From an uncultured Odoribacter sp. (lineage in GTDB: Bacteria > Bacteroidota > Bacteroidia > Bacteroidales > Marinifilaceae): a DNA stretch of 11,566 nucleotides. Both the position numbers and the translations under genes were made by a program. Of this stretch, positions 1-7,131 are shown one piece after another; the stretch's first letter is position 1; each line of letters begins with the position of its first letter. The notes beneath the pieces were generated by a model that worked only from the letters and a program-made list of their open reading frames with translations, ran no database searches and was not told the DNA's origin. The stretch lies in assembly GCA_905204385.1 (NCBI GenBank), contig CAJKZL010000055.1, forward strand, positions 1 to 11,566, read 5' to 3'.

Positions 1-1751
1 CCGTCTCCACGGTGATCAGCGGGTTTAATGCCTTAACGCTGAGTCCCGCTCTTTGTGCCCTGTTCCTGAAACCCAAACAGCCGGCAAAATTTTTTATCTT
101 CAGAGGCTTTAACCGTTTCTTCGATAAGACCAACAGGGGATATACCTGGGTGATCACGCATTTTATGCACCGATCGGTGATTACCTTCATCGTATTTCTG
201 ATATTATCGGCCCTGGCTTTCTGGGGATTTATCAAATGGCCCCGCACTTTTTTGCCCGAAGAGGATCAGGGATATTTCATTGCATTTATGCAATTGCAGG
301 ACGGAGCTTCTTCCAGCCAAACGGCAACAGCCTTACAGAAAGCCTCCGACATTCTCAACCGCCTGGACGGAGTGGAAACCTTCATCACCATCAACGGCTT
401 CTCCCTTATGAGCGGAGCCAATTCCTCCAATGCCGCCACCATCTTCGTCATCTTAAAAAACTGGGATCAACGGAAAACGGCAGCGCAGAGCGCACAAGCT
501 CTCGTCAACGACTTCAATGGCATGGCATACGTCGAAATTCCCGAAGCACAGAGCTTTGCCGTGTTACCGCCGGCCATTCCCGGATTGGGCCAAAGCAGCG
601 GCTTTGAAGTGATGCTCGAAGATATCAACAACTTCGGTCCTCAGGAACTGCAACGCATGACGGATGAACTCATGGCAGCCGGCAACCAAACCCCGGGATT
701 GAGCTCAGTACAATCCATGTTCAGCGCCAACGTTCCACAATATTACCTGAACATCGACCGGAACAAGGTAGAATTTATGCAAATTTCACTGGGAGAGGTA
801 TTCAGTACGCTGGCCACCTACCTGGGTTCTACCTATGTCAACAACTTCGTCAAATTCGGCCGTACCTATCAGGTTAAAGTCGAAGGCGATCCGGACAGCA
901 GGGCCACCATCAGCGATCTTCGGTTACTGAACGTCAGAAACAGCAATGGGGATATGATTCCCTTATCTGCTTTCACCACTATTGAAACCCGACTGGGACC
1001 GGAAAGCCTGACCAAATACAACACGTATATTTCTTCCCTGATTTCAGGGTCGGCCGCTGAGGGATATAGTTCCGGAGAAGCTTTGGACATCATGTCCAAA
1101 CTTATCGAAGAAAGAGCAGGACAACAATATGGCTACCAATGGACTTCCATGGCTTATCAGGAAGTCAATGCCAGTTCGGCCACCACCTTGATTTTCCTTC
1201 TGGCCATTGTCGTCGCCTACCTGATTTTAGCTGCCCAATATGAAAGCTGGACCGACTCCTTTGCCGTTATCATGGGACTGCCCATCGCTTTACTGGGAGT
1301 GGTTATCGGAGTGATGGTGATGAATTTACCCATCAGTGTATATACCCAGATCGGTGTCGTTCTTCTGATTGCCCTGGCGGCCAAGAATGCCATTCTGATC
1401 GTCGAGTTTGCCCGGGACTACCGGGCCGAAGGAAAATCCATCGAAGAGTCGGCCATCGAAGGCGGGCGGGTACGTCTGCGTCCCATCCTGATGACTTCGT
1501 TTGCCTTTATTCTGGGCACACTTCCCCTGGTCATCTCCACAGGTGCAGGCGCAGCCAGCCGCATCTCCCTGGGAATAGCCGTATTTGCCGGAATGTTGAT
1601 GACCTCTCTGGTGGGAACGCTATTTATTCCCAATTTCTATCTCATCATGGAAAGCATACAGGAAAGATTTCGCAGGAAAAAGAAAAGAGACGACAACCTA
1701 CCGGTAGTATATGAAGAACATCTACCGGCGACCATCGAAAATCAGGAATAA
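1..1751 (+). CDS. RND multidrug efflux permease, HAE1 (AcrB/MexB-like) family, 5' truncated by window edge
   Basis: This is the C-terminal half of an inner-membrane proton-driven efflux pump that works with a periplasmic adaptor and an outer-membrane channel. The frame is open from base 3, so the true start lies upstream and the GTG at 12 is internal. About 582 residues are visible, matching roughly AcrB 470 to the end (family about 1,050). In order they show the end of a TM helix with '[12 protein letters not shown]', TM7 (near 53-72 from the GTG), the periplasmic porter segment opening with '[10 protein letters not shown]', then five closely spaced TM helices. The family motif '[13 protein letters not shown]' includes the TM10 lysine of the proton relay (codon 1383-1385), followed by '[15 protein letters not shown]' and '[10 protein letters not shown]'. 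The TM4 aspartates lie outside the window. The tail is charged and cytoplasmic, ending in TAA. Adaptor and outer-membrane genes are not in view and may lie upstream. Substrates cannot be predicted. Confidence 0.95.
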   Translation, partial: VSTVISGFNALTLSPALCALFLKPKQPAKFFIFRGFNRFFDKTNRGYTWVITHFMHRSVITFIVFLILSALAFWGFIKWPRTFLPEEDQGYFIAFMQLQDGASSSQTATALQKASDILNRLDGVETFITINGFSLMSGANSSNAATIFVILKNWDQRKTAAQSAQALVNDFNGMAYVEIPEAQSFAVLPPAIPGLGQSSGFEVMLEDINNFGPQELQRMTDELMAAGNQTPGLSSVQSMFSANVPQYYLNIDRNKVEFMQISLGEVFSTLATYLGSTYVNNFVKFGRTYQVKVEGDPDSRATISDLRLLNVRNSNGDMIPLSAFTTIETRLGPESLTKYNTYISSLISGSAAEGYSSGEALDIMSKLIEERAGQQYGYQWTSMAYQEVNASSATTLIFLLAIVVAYLILAAQYESWTDSFAVIMGLPIALLGVVIGVMVMNLPISVYTQIGVVLLIALAAKNAILIVEFARDYRAEGKSIEESAIEGGRVRLRPILMTSFAFILGTLPLVISTGAGAASRISLGIAVFAGMLMTSLVGTLFIPNFYLIMESIQERFRRKKKRDDNLPVVYEEHLPATIENQE

Positions 1752-1757
1752 GCTATT

Positions 1758-1789
1758 TTTGGAAACCATCTTAAATTTTCGTATGTTTG
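1758..1789 (+). promoter_or_regulatory. Bacteroides-type housekeeping promoter for the S41-like gene
   Basis: TTTG at 1758-1761, a 20-base spacer, and TATGTTTG at 1782-1789 match the Bacteroides primary-sigma consensus (-33 TTTG, 19-21 bases, -7 TAnnTTTG) at every defined position. It starts a few bases after the efflux-pump stop codon. Transcription would begin near 1795, giving an untranslated leader of about 100 bases before the ATG at 1896. The S41-like gene is therefore probably its own transcription unit. The match is direct; activity is inferred. Confidence 0.75.
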
Positions 1790-1895
1790 CTTCTGTATCT
1801 TATCTCTTTAAGCGCAAAGCCGGGAAATAAAGATGCAGGAGCTGCCAGAGGATATCACCGGCCAGGAAAAACAATATCCTGTTATACGATGAAGC

Positions 1896-3305
1896 ATGAG
1901 ATGGTGTATTAACATATTACTAATATTAACGGCTTTTCTGTGTATCCGTTATTTTCTGGTCAGAAACGACCGGATCAGCGCCTACCAAGAAGACATCAGA
2001 TATTATTTCGATGCAATACGCAAATACCATCCCAATCCCTATGTTCGGATTTCCCAGGACTCGCTTAACTCCCTGGAGGCACGACTATTGAACGAATCCC
2101 GGGCATATCGATCCCCTTATGAGTTACATTTAAGCCTGTTGCAATGCAATCATTATTTCGACTTCCATTCCAGCGTTGTTTTTAAGAATAACTATCGGAA
2201 AGAAACACCGGAAAAGGCTCTTCTAGCCGAAAAAATCCTGACTCAACTCCCGATTGCCGTGATAAACGACTCGCTGTTTTTGTCCGGTGGCAGACTCATT
2301 CTTTCTATCGCCCGGCATCCCGCGGACTATTACCTGAAAACAAGCGCCCGGATGGTGTCTTACGATTTTGAATGCCCTCCGGAAAGCCGCTGGTCTCATC
2401 AAACGACTTGCATTAAAGCCATGATAGGCTATTTATCTCATCCGGAACAACAGTTGATCACCTATTACGACCCGCTCCGACGCAAAACAGTGAAAAAAAG
2501 CATACCCGGTTTATTGGAGTCCCGACAGCTTCCCCGTTCGCTTCCCCATTATTCCTTCCACTACTATCCGGAGGAGTCGATCGCCTTATTGAATTACAAT
2601 ACTTCCACCTTGAACCTTCAAGAGCAAAAGCAGTTCAACGATACTCTCTCGGTTTTCTTCGACAGCATACAAAACTTACAAATCCGGCATCTTTTTATCG
2701 ATGTTCGGAATAATGGAGGCGGCAGCGACCTGAATCATCAAGGCATTTTTGCACACCTTTCTTTTCAATGTCTCTCCGTTATCCTAGAAAAGACCTCGAC
2801 GGCAGAAGCTCAGAAAGCCCTTTTAAAGGCAACCAAAGAAAATGTTTACCAAAAATACGGCCATCCCGGCCTGACGGAAGAGCAGTACCGACAGGAATTA
2901 AAGAAAATACCTGTCAGTACGGGTCCTTTTTTGCAAAGGGATACGCTATCCCAATCCGCCTATAAGGGACAATATACTGCCAACGTATACGTACTGCAAA
3001 GTCACCGGACCGCTTCGGCGGGCAGCAGTTTTTGCCTATTCATGCGGTTATGGGGCACCCATACCCTGCTGGTAGGCGAACCCTATGCCGACCTGAATCC
3101 TTCCAGCGGAAATGTACTGCTCCTGAAGCTGCCCAATAGCGGCATCTCTTTCCGATTGCCCACCCATTCTATTCGTTTCATCCATCAACTCAGAGAGGAA
3201 GAGGGAAGGCTGCAACCCGACCTGCCGTTTACTTTCCAACATGCCGACAGCGTGACTCTTGGGGAAATGAAAAAAATTATCCGGCTCTCTCCCCTTGAAA
3301 AATAA
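1896..3305 (+). CDS. Membrane-anchored S41-family peptidase-like protein (divergent active site)
   Basis: 469 residues. A hydrophobic N-terminus (about residues 5-22) with no clear signal-peptidase or lipobox site suggests an anchor, with the rest in the periplasm. The N-terminal region carries hallmarks of the Bacteroidetes S41 lead domain: 'YHPNPY' (44-49) and 'FDFHSS' (88-93), where relatives have a DGH-like motif. The S41 core follows: 'DVRNNGGG' (269-276) and 'RTASAGSSF', whose Ser374 aligns with the S41 nucleophile. 'LVGEP' follows, then 'LPNSGISFRLP', typical of the branch ending in a GEPTGG/LPNS block. In CtpA/Prc proteases a lysine lies about 25 residues after the serine in 'TFGKG'; here the segment reads 'YADLN', so no catalytic Lys is visible and the usual Glu after the Ser is also missing. 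The first ATG at 1889 stops at once, so the ATG at 1896 is the start. It may be an unusual peptidase or a non-catalytic binder. Family call is fairly secure, activity uncertain. Confidence 0.78.
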   Translation: MRWCINILLILTAFLCIRYFLVRNDRISAYQEDIRYYFDAIRKYHPNPYVRISQDSLNSLEARLLNESRAYRSPYELHLSLLQCNHYFDFHSSVVFKNNYRKETPEKALLAEKILTQLPIAVINDSLFLSGGRLILSIARHPADYYLKTSARMVSYDFECPPESRWSHQTTCIKAMIGYLSHPEQQLITYYDPLRRKTVKKSIPGLLESRQLPRSLPHYSFHYYPEESIALLNYNTSTLNLQEQKQFNDTLSVFFDSIQNLQIRHLFIDVRNNGGGSDLNHQGIFAHLSFQCLSVILEKTSTAEAQKALLKATKENVYQKYGHPGLTEEQYRQELKKIPVSTGPFLQRDTLSQSAYKGQYTANVYVLQSHRTASAGSSFCLFMRLWGTHTLLVGEPYADLNPSSGNVLLLKLPNSGISFRLPTHSIRFIHQLREEEGRLQPDLPFTFQHADSVTLGEMKKIIRLSPLEK

Positions 3306-3318
3306 AAAAATGCAAAAT

Positions 3319-3349
3319 AAGTCCGTTCGGCTGTAATAAAAACGGACTT
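3319..3349 (+). terminator. Stem-loop after the S41-like gene, possible weak terminator
   Basis: A perfect 9-base inverted repeat, AAGTCCGTT at 3319-3327 and AACGGACTT at 3341-3349, with a 13-base loop, lies 14 bases after the S41-like stop and 20 bases before the sigma-factor start. The sequence after it is only moderately T-rich (CATTCGTCTATTAG), so it is not a textbook terminator on this strand. It could equally be a leader structure or operator for the sigma operon. Confidence 0.45.
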
Positions 3350-3368
3350 CATTCGTCTATTAGTTGTG

Positions 3369-3881
3369 ATGACAGAAAAAGAATTTCAAAATACAATTCT
3401 ACCACTGGCAAAACAAGTGTATTCGTTTGCCCTGAACATGATCGGAAATAACGATGATGCGGCAGATATTACACAGGAGGTAATGATCAAAGTATGGGAC
3501 AAGCGGAAAGAATCGATACGCATCGGCAATCGAAAGGCCTGGATTTTGAAAATCACCCGTAACCTCTGTCTGGACTGGCTGAAAAAACACAAACCCGCCT
3601 ATGACGAGGAACTGATGACGCGAAACCAGGTCTACGATACGGATCTGCTGCGTCAGATCGAAGTCAGGGATACAGCCCTGGCGGTCCGCAAAATCATCGA
3701 TACCCTCCCCGATTCCCAACGCGAAGTGATGATCCTGCGCGAAATGGAAGAAATGGAATACGACGAAATTGCACAAATCACCGGGTTGGGATTGAACAAT
3801 ATCCGCGTATTACTATCCCGGGGAAGAGCCAAAGTAAAAGAAATCCTGGTCAAACAATACCGGATTTCCAAATATGAATGA
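3369..3881 (+). CDS. ECF-type RNA polymerase sigma factor (sigma-70 family)
   Basis: 170 residues, normal for an ECF sigma factor, which redirects RNA polymerase to a small regulon, usually in response to an envelope signal. Sigma region 2 spans about residues 10-76, with the core-binding 'DITQEVMIKVW' (33-43) and the -10-recognising 'RKAWILKITRNLCLDWLKK'. Region 4 spans about 104-160, with 'LPDSQREVMILREMEEMEY' followed by a helix-turn-helix ending 'NNIRVLLSRGRAKVKEIL'. Region 3 is absent, as expected for the class. I chose the ATG at 3369; a GTG directly before it is also possible. The gene overlaps the next one by 8 bases, so the two are translationally coupled and the neighbour is likely its anti-sigma factor. 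No Bacteroides consensus promoter is visible upstream, which allows autoregulation. The class is certain; its signal and targets are unknown. Confidence 0.96.
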   Translation: MTEKEFQNTILPLAKQVYSFALNMIGNNDDAADITQEVMIKVWDKRKESIRIGNRKAWILKITRNLCLDWLKKHKPAYDEELMTRNQVYDTDLLRQIEVRDTALAVRKIIDTLPDSQREVMILREMEEMEYDEIAQITGLGLNNIRVLLSRGRAKVKEILVKQYRISKYE

Positions 3882-4338
3882 TCAGAGAAGAGAGGAGAAA
3901 AGAAGAATGGAAAAAAGAATAGACGAACTGGTAAAACGCTATTATCAGGGAGAAACCTCGATCGAAGAAGAACGGATCTTAAAAGCCGCTTTTCATGCAG
4001 GAAGCTTGCCCGACGATCCGGTATTGGCCTATCGGGATAATTCAGCCATCATGCCCGAAGGACTGATGGAAAAGATACAAAATAATATACATCATAAACA
4101 CCGTTTAAAGCTCCGCTACCGTATCCTCACGCTTAGCGGTATTGCAGCGATATTGCTGCTTGTTGTCTCTATCCGGAGTCTGCTCCCTCGCCAGGAAACA
4201 CTGCAATTGTCCGATAATCTGAAAAAAGAGCGCTTTGAAGAGGCATTACGGGTGATTGGAAATGTAATCGATGAAAAGAATCCACCCATACAGAAGATTC
4301 TTTATGAAGACAGTAGGTTGATCATTGCGGTGGAATAG
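3874..4338 (+). CDS. Single-TM membrane protein, putative anti-sigma factor for the adjacent ECF sigma
   Basis: 154 residues from the ATG at 3874, which overlaps the sigma-factor stop by 8 bases. An internal ATG at 3907 (Met12) is a serious alternative, because residues 1-11 are low-complexity and charged while 'IDELVKRYYQGETSIEEE' from residue 16 resembles the conserved start of small proteins that follow ECF sigma genes in Bacteroidetes. One TM helix lies at about 84-104 ('ILTLSGIAAILLLVVSI'). This leaves about 83 residues in the cytoplasm, where the sigma factor would be held, and about 50 in the periplasm. There is no HxxxCxxC zinc motif and no FecR-like domain, so it is not a classic ZAS-type or FecR-type anti-sigma. 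Role is inferred from position and topology only. It could instead be an accessory membrane protein of the operon. Confidence 0.7.
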   Translation: MNDQRREEKRRMEKRIDELVKRYYQGETSIEEERILKAAFHAGSLPDDPVLAYRDNSAIMPEGLMEKIQNNIHHKHRLKLRYRILTLSGIAAILLLVVSIRSLLPRQETLQLSDNLKKERFEEALRVIGNVIDEKNPPIQKILYEDSRLIIAVE

Positions 4339-4340
4339 AG

Positions 4341-4386
4341 ATTAGAGATGAGAGATGAGGGAATGAGAGGGAGAGGGAATGAAGTA
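4341..4386 (+). repeat. Purine-only degenerate GAGATGA-type repeat between the putative anti-sigma and DUF4252 genes
   Basis: After the TAG stop at 4336-4338 the sequence is almost wholly purine plus T, with repeated units such as agagatg, agagatgagg, gaatgagagg and gagagggaatgaag. It lacks C entirely over about 46 bases. A related purine-rich run (gagaagagaggagaaaagaa) sits at about 3884-3903, over the start of the preceding gene. It does not encode a recognisable peptide and gives no obvious hairpin. Confidence 0.5.
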
Positions 4387-4408
4387 AAAACAATTAAATA
4401 ATAGAGTT

Positions 4409-5674
4409 ATGAAAGGGATATTGATTTTTTTAATGGCGGCAATGGCATGGCCTTTGTCGTCACAGGCACAGTTGGGTAAACTCATGGCTAAATATCATGA
4501 AAAGGAAGGGATCACCGTGACACAGTTGGACAAAAGCTTGTACGGTTTGTATGAGCAGGAAAATCTCAGCCAGGAAGCCAGGGAGATGCTGCAAAATCTG
4601 GAAGAAGTGAATTTACTTTCTTTGAATTTGAACAGCACCCATCCTGACGATTGCAACAAAATGATTTCGCAATTCCGACAACTTCTGGATGCTCCGGGAA
4701 AATACAAATTGATCAAAAGCCGGAACGACGTTTATGGCAAGCAATTGATATATAGCCGGACTAATGAGGGAAAAGTTTCCGATCTGGTGGTGTGGAATCA
4801 GAATTCCGAACGCCTGGATATCATAGAACTCAGAGGCGACGTTCAATTGAATAAAATTGCCTTATTATCCAAGGCCTTAAATGTTAACGGGCTGAATTCC
4901 CTGGCCGATTTATCTCCCGATTCCGGCTCTGTGGACCGTCACCGCTTATCTTCTGCCGATAACGACTTTGCCGCTAATTTCCAAAAGCTACGCGAAATGA
5001 TGCGCGAGGATTTCGATTTCGATCCTAGCGAAATGATGGCCCGCTTTTTCGGAGAAGCAGGAGATTCCACTTTTACAGCCAACCGTCATTTTCTGAATCC
5101 TTTCGAAGGCATGGCAAATCATCCGTTTTTCGGCGAAAACGGCCGCTTTCCCTTCGATCTGGACGAGTGGATGGACGAGGGAAGTACTCATAAAATCGAA
5201 AAGTTTTTTCAATCCTTCGGGGATGGAGCGGAAATAAGCAGCAATTCGGTTGAAATTACAGAAGAAAATGGAAAAACCAAGCTTAAAATCAATTCCCAGA
5301 ATTCGGATATCACCTACATCATCGACGGGAAGGAAGCACCCAAGGATCAGTTGCAAATGCCCGAAAAGATCAGAAACGTCAATATGATCGGATCGAGAAC
5401 CGATATGAAAAAATCCTATTTATTCATCACTTCGCAAGAGCAGATCGGTAACTTCAAAAGTTTTAAAGACGGCGTATTGACTTTCAGCTACGACAACCAG
5501 GAGTATCGGTATAATCTGGACAAAGCCGCAGAACCTCTTCTGGTCATCGACGGCCGGCTCTCTTCGGGTTTCAACCTCGATCCCGCCGATATTCTCCAAA
5601 TTCGTCCGGTGAGTCAGCTTGAAAAAGAGATAGGCTATTATCCGCAGGCCGAAGTGATTATCAACACGAAATAA
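4409..5674 (+). CDS. Secreted DUF4252 protein with C-terminal tandem plug-like motifs
   Basis: 421 residues. A signal peptide with likely cleavage after 'SSQA' (residue 20) exports it. Residues about 21-165 match the DUF4252 pattern: a short 'LMAKYHEKEGITVTQLDK' opening, then 'MISQFRQLLDAPGKYKLI', a basic 'YGKQLIYSR' stretch and 'LVVWNQNSERLDIIELRGD'. DUF4252 proteins of unknown function commonly follow ECF sigma genes in Bacteroidetes, as here. A Phe-, Met- and Asp-rich, probably flexible segment fills about 168-275. The C-terminal part carries two similar blocks: 'YIIDGKEAP ... I.NV.MI ... YLFITSQ' (303-343) and 'LLVIDGRLS ... LDPADILQI ... EVIINTK' (377-421). Both resemble the end of the TonB-receptor plug motif (vIDG ... 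I..i.v ... i.I.TK). There are no TM segments, so it is presumably periplasmic or surface-associated. It begins 70 bases after the putative anti-sigma gene, same strand. DUF4252 family confidence is good; the plug resemblance is my reading. Confidence 0.8.
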   Translation: MKGILIFLMAAMAWPLSSQAQLGKLMAKYHEKEGITVTQLDKSLYGLYEQENLSQEAREMLQNLEEVNLLSLNLNSTHPDDCNKMISQFRQLLDAPGKYKLIKSRNDVYGKQLIYSRTNEGKVSDLVVWNQNSERLDIIELRGDVQLNKIALLSKALNVNGLNSLADLSPDSGSVDRHRLSSADNDFAANFQKLREMMREDFDFDPSEMMARFFGEAGDSTFTANRHFLNPFEGMANHPFFGENGRFPFDLDEWMDEGSTHKIEKFFQSFGDGAEISSNSVEITEENGKTKLKINSQNSDITYIIDGKEAPKDQLQMPEKIRNVNMIGSRTDMKKSYLFITSQEQIGNFKSFKDGVLTFSYDNQEYRYNLDKAAEPLLVIDGRLSSGFNLDPADILQIRPVSQLEKEIGYYPQAEVIINTK

Positions 5675-5688
5675 AACTTGCCGACCGA

Positions 5689-5740
5689 AATGGGGCGAAT
5701 TTTTGAGCGAAGCAATGCAACCGAAAAAATTCGCCTCATT
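5689..5740. terminator. Long stem-loop between convergent genes, probable bidirectional terminator
   Basis: Bases 5689-5704 (aatggggcgaattttt) pair fully with 5725-5740, with one G-U pair, around a 20-base loop. It lies 14 bases after the DUF4252 stop and 17 bases past the TPR stop on the other strand. It is placed to insulate the two convergent genes. The T-run is inside the stem rather than after it, so the structure is not canonical and might instead be a dispersed palindromic repeat. Confidence 0.55.
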
Positions 5741-5745
5741 CCTAA

Positions 5746-5759
5746 AGGCCCTTCGGCCT
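5746..5759 (-). terminator. Small GC-rich hairpin overlapping the TPR gene stop
   Basis: AGGCC at 5746-5750 pairs with GGCCT at 5755-5759 around a four-base loop; on the minus strand the loop is GAAG. It includes part of the TAG stop (5758-5760) of the TPR gene and precedes the larger stem-loop, so the two hairpins in series would end leftward transcription. The T-run behind it is short. Confidence 0.4.
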
Positions 5760-6933
5760 ACTCTACCTGCTCGGTTTTAGCCTTCATCTGTTCATACAAC
5801 TGTTGATACTGTTCGTCTTCATTCCGCAGATGGAAATACAATCCTCTCAGGATCAACATACTGTTCCGATCTTCCGGATTAAGTTCCAAGGCCCTTTCGA
5901 AATAGGGAATCACTTTCTTATAACCCTGATACAATTTTTCCATCTCTTTTTTATAGCGATTCACATCCACCACGCTCAGTACTTTTCTACGAAAACGAAT
6001 CACTTCCGTCAGCTTGATATTAGCCACATTGTATTGAGAAATAAAATCTTCCGGGTTTAGCTCAAGTGCTTTTTGATATGCATTCAGCGCCCATCCCGGT
6101 TGCGATAACTTCTCGTATAAAATACCTTTTGTTCTGTAATAGAGGAAATTTTCAGGATCGGCCTTAATGGCGGCATTCAGATAATCATCGGCTTTTTCGG
6201 GTGAATCGCTTTCCAGGTAGTAATTAATCAATTCCGTCAGCATATAGGAATTGTGAGGAAACAAATGATAACCGCGCTCCAGGTACTCAACCGCCTCATC
6301 CGTCTTTTCCTGCTTCATCAAGACATATCCCAGCATCGCATAACAGCGTTCAGGCTTATAGTCATACTTCAAGGCTTGTTTATAATAATGTTCAGACGTA
6401 GCCCAGTTGCCGACCTTCTGAGCAGAAATAGCGGCATTGAATATAATAAGGGTATCCACCTTGTTGTTTTTCCCCCTGGCCATTACCCTCGAACTATCTA
6501 CTTCCAATACCCTTTGAAAAGCAAGCAAAGCTTCTTTATATTTACCTTCTTTATACCGCTTCACCCCCTGATCGGTATAATCGATAACCAGATTTTTAAA
6601 GTAAACTTCAAGGCGACGGTCATATTTCCTCTTTTTATCCAGTCGCAACAACTGTTTATAGGCTTCCCACGCCACTTCCAGAGCGTTTTTATCCAATTTC
6701 CGGTAATCTTCCGATAAACTTTCATGGATAGCCTGATAAATGACTCCTTTCATGAAATAACCTTTACTGTAGTTCGCACAGGCTTCATGCTTCATCCCTT
6801 CGTCCACCAATTTTTTAGCCTGATCCAGTTTGCCCGAGGTATAATAACTGCTTGCCTGCAAAATCTTTCCTTTTTGGGCATAAGTAAAAACACTGCAAGA
6901 CAAGCATATCAGTAGAAATAATATCAGCTTCAT
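5758..6933 (-). CDS. Secreted tetratricopeptide-repeat (TPR) protein
   Basis: 391 residues starting at the ATG complementary to 6931-6933. An N-terminal signal peptide has a likely cut after 'VFTYA' (residue 19), placing the protein in the periplasm or outer envelope. The mature part is almost all TPR-type helical pairs: about 27-60, 117-150 ('YKEGKYKEALLAFQRVLEVD'), 162-195, 197-228 ('KTDEAVEYLERGYHLFPHN'), 230-262 ('EKADDYLNAAIKADPEN'), 264-297 ('GWALNAYQKALELNPEDF') and 341-372 ('IPYFERALELNPEDRNS'). A basic helical insertion near 305-340 separates the last unit from the rest. TPRs are protein-binding scaffolds; there is no catalytic motif. It is a separate unit, with its own -7 element at 7025-7032, and is convergent with the DUF4252 operon. 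Its partner is not indicated by the sequence. Confidence 0.9.
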   Translation of the reverse strand: MKLILFLLICLSCSVFTYAQKGKILQASSYYTSGKLDQAKKLVDEGMKHEACANYSKGYFMKGVIYQAIHESLSEDYRKLDKNALEVAWEAYKQLLRLDKKRKYDRRLEVYFKNLVIDYTDQGVKRYKEGKYKEALLAFQRVLEVDSSRVMARGKNNKVDTLIIFNAAISAQKVGNWATSEHYYKQALKYDYKPERCYAMLGYVLMKQEKTDEAVEYLERGYHLFPHNSYMLTELINYYLESDSPEKADDYLNAAIKADPENFLYYRTKGILYEKLSQPGWALNAYQKALELNPEDFISQYNVANIKLTEVIRFRRKVLSVVDVNRYKKEMEKLYQGYKKVIPYFERALELNPEDRNSMLILRGLYFHLRNEDEQYQQLYEQMKAKTEQVE

Positions 6934-7024
6934 GCTCTATTAAAATAAATAATGTATTACACACTGTCCCTTCTTTAATCCTTGAAAATAAATATAGGAT
7001 GGAAACAGTTTCACTCTCAGGATT

Positions 7025-7056
7025 CAAAGATATGGATTTTGCATCAAAATCATTAA
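7025..7056 (-). promoter_or_regulatory. Probable promoter for the TPR gene
   Basis: On the minus strand TATCTTTG (7025-7032) matches the Bacteroides -7 consensus TAnnTTTG exactly. At a 20-base spacing the -33 position reads TTAA, matching TTTG at only two of four positions. Transcription would start near 7018, giving a leader of about 85 bases. A dyad, GATTTTG (7035-7041), CAT, CAAAATC (7045-7051), sits inside the spacer and could be an operator. Confidence 0.5.
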
Positions 7057-7074
7057 TCTTTCACCCTGGATAAA

Positions 7075-7122
7075 TTTTCCCGTTCGGAAAAAATAAAAGA
7101 AAACTTTAGAAAGCACTCTAAA
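7075..7122 (-). terminator. Possible intrinsic terminator after the propeller-like lipoprotein gene
   Basis: On the minus strand TTTAGA/TCTAAA (7117-7122 with 7105-7110, six-base loop) begins 10 bases after the lipoprotein stop and is followed by GTTTTCTTTTATTTTTT. A second small dyad, TTTTCC/GGAAAA (7075-7080 with 7086-7091), follows. The T-run is good but the stem is short and AT-rich, so strength is doubtful. Confidence 0.45.
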
Positions 7123-7131
7123 AAGGGTACC

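Noticed and set aside
1929..1943. Lipobox in the S41-like protein ('LTAFLC')
   Set aside because: The residue before the Cys is Leu, not Gly, Ala or Ser, and the -3 position does not fit, so a membrane anchor is more likely.
3366..3368. GTG as the start of the sigma factor
   Set aside because: An ATG follows directly and is preferred; the difference is one residue.
3399..3776. Open frame of 125 codons on the minus strand within the ECF sigma gene
   Set aside because: Antisense shadow of the sigma factor, with no promoter and no domain.
6253..6717. Open frame of 154 codons on the plus strand within the TPR gene
   Set aside because: It lies antisense to a well-supported TPR protein and its translation shows no domain, only hydrophobic residues mirrored from the TPR codons.
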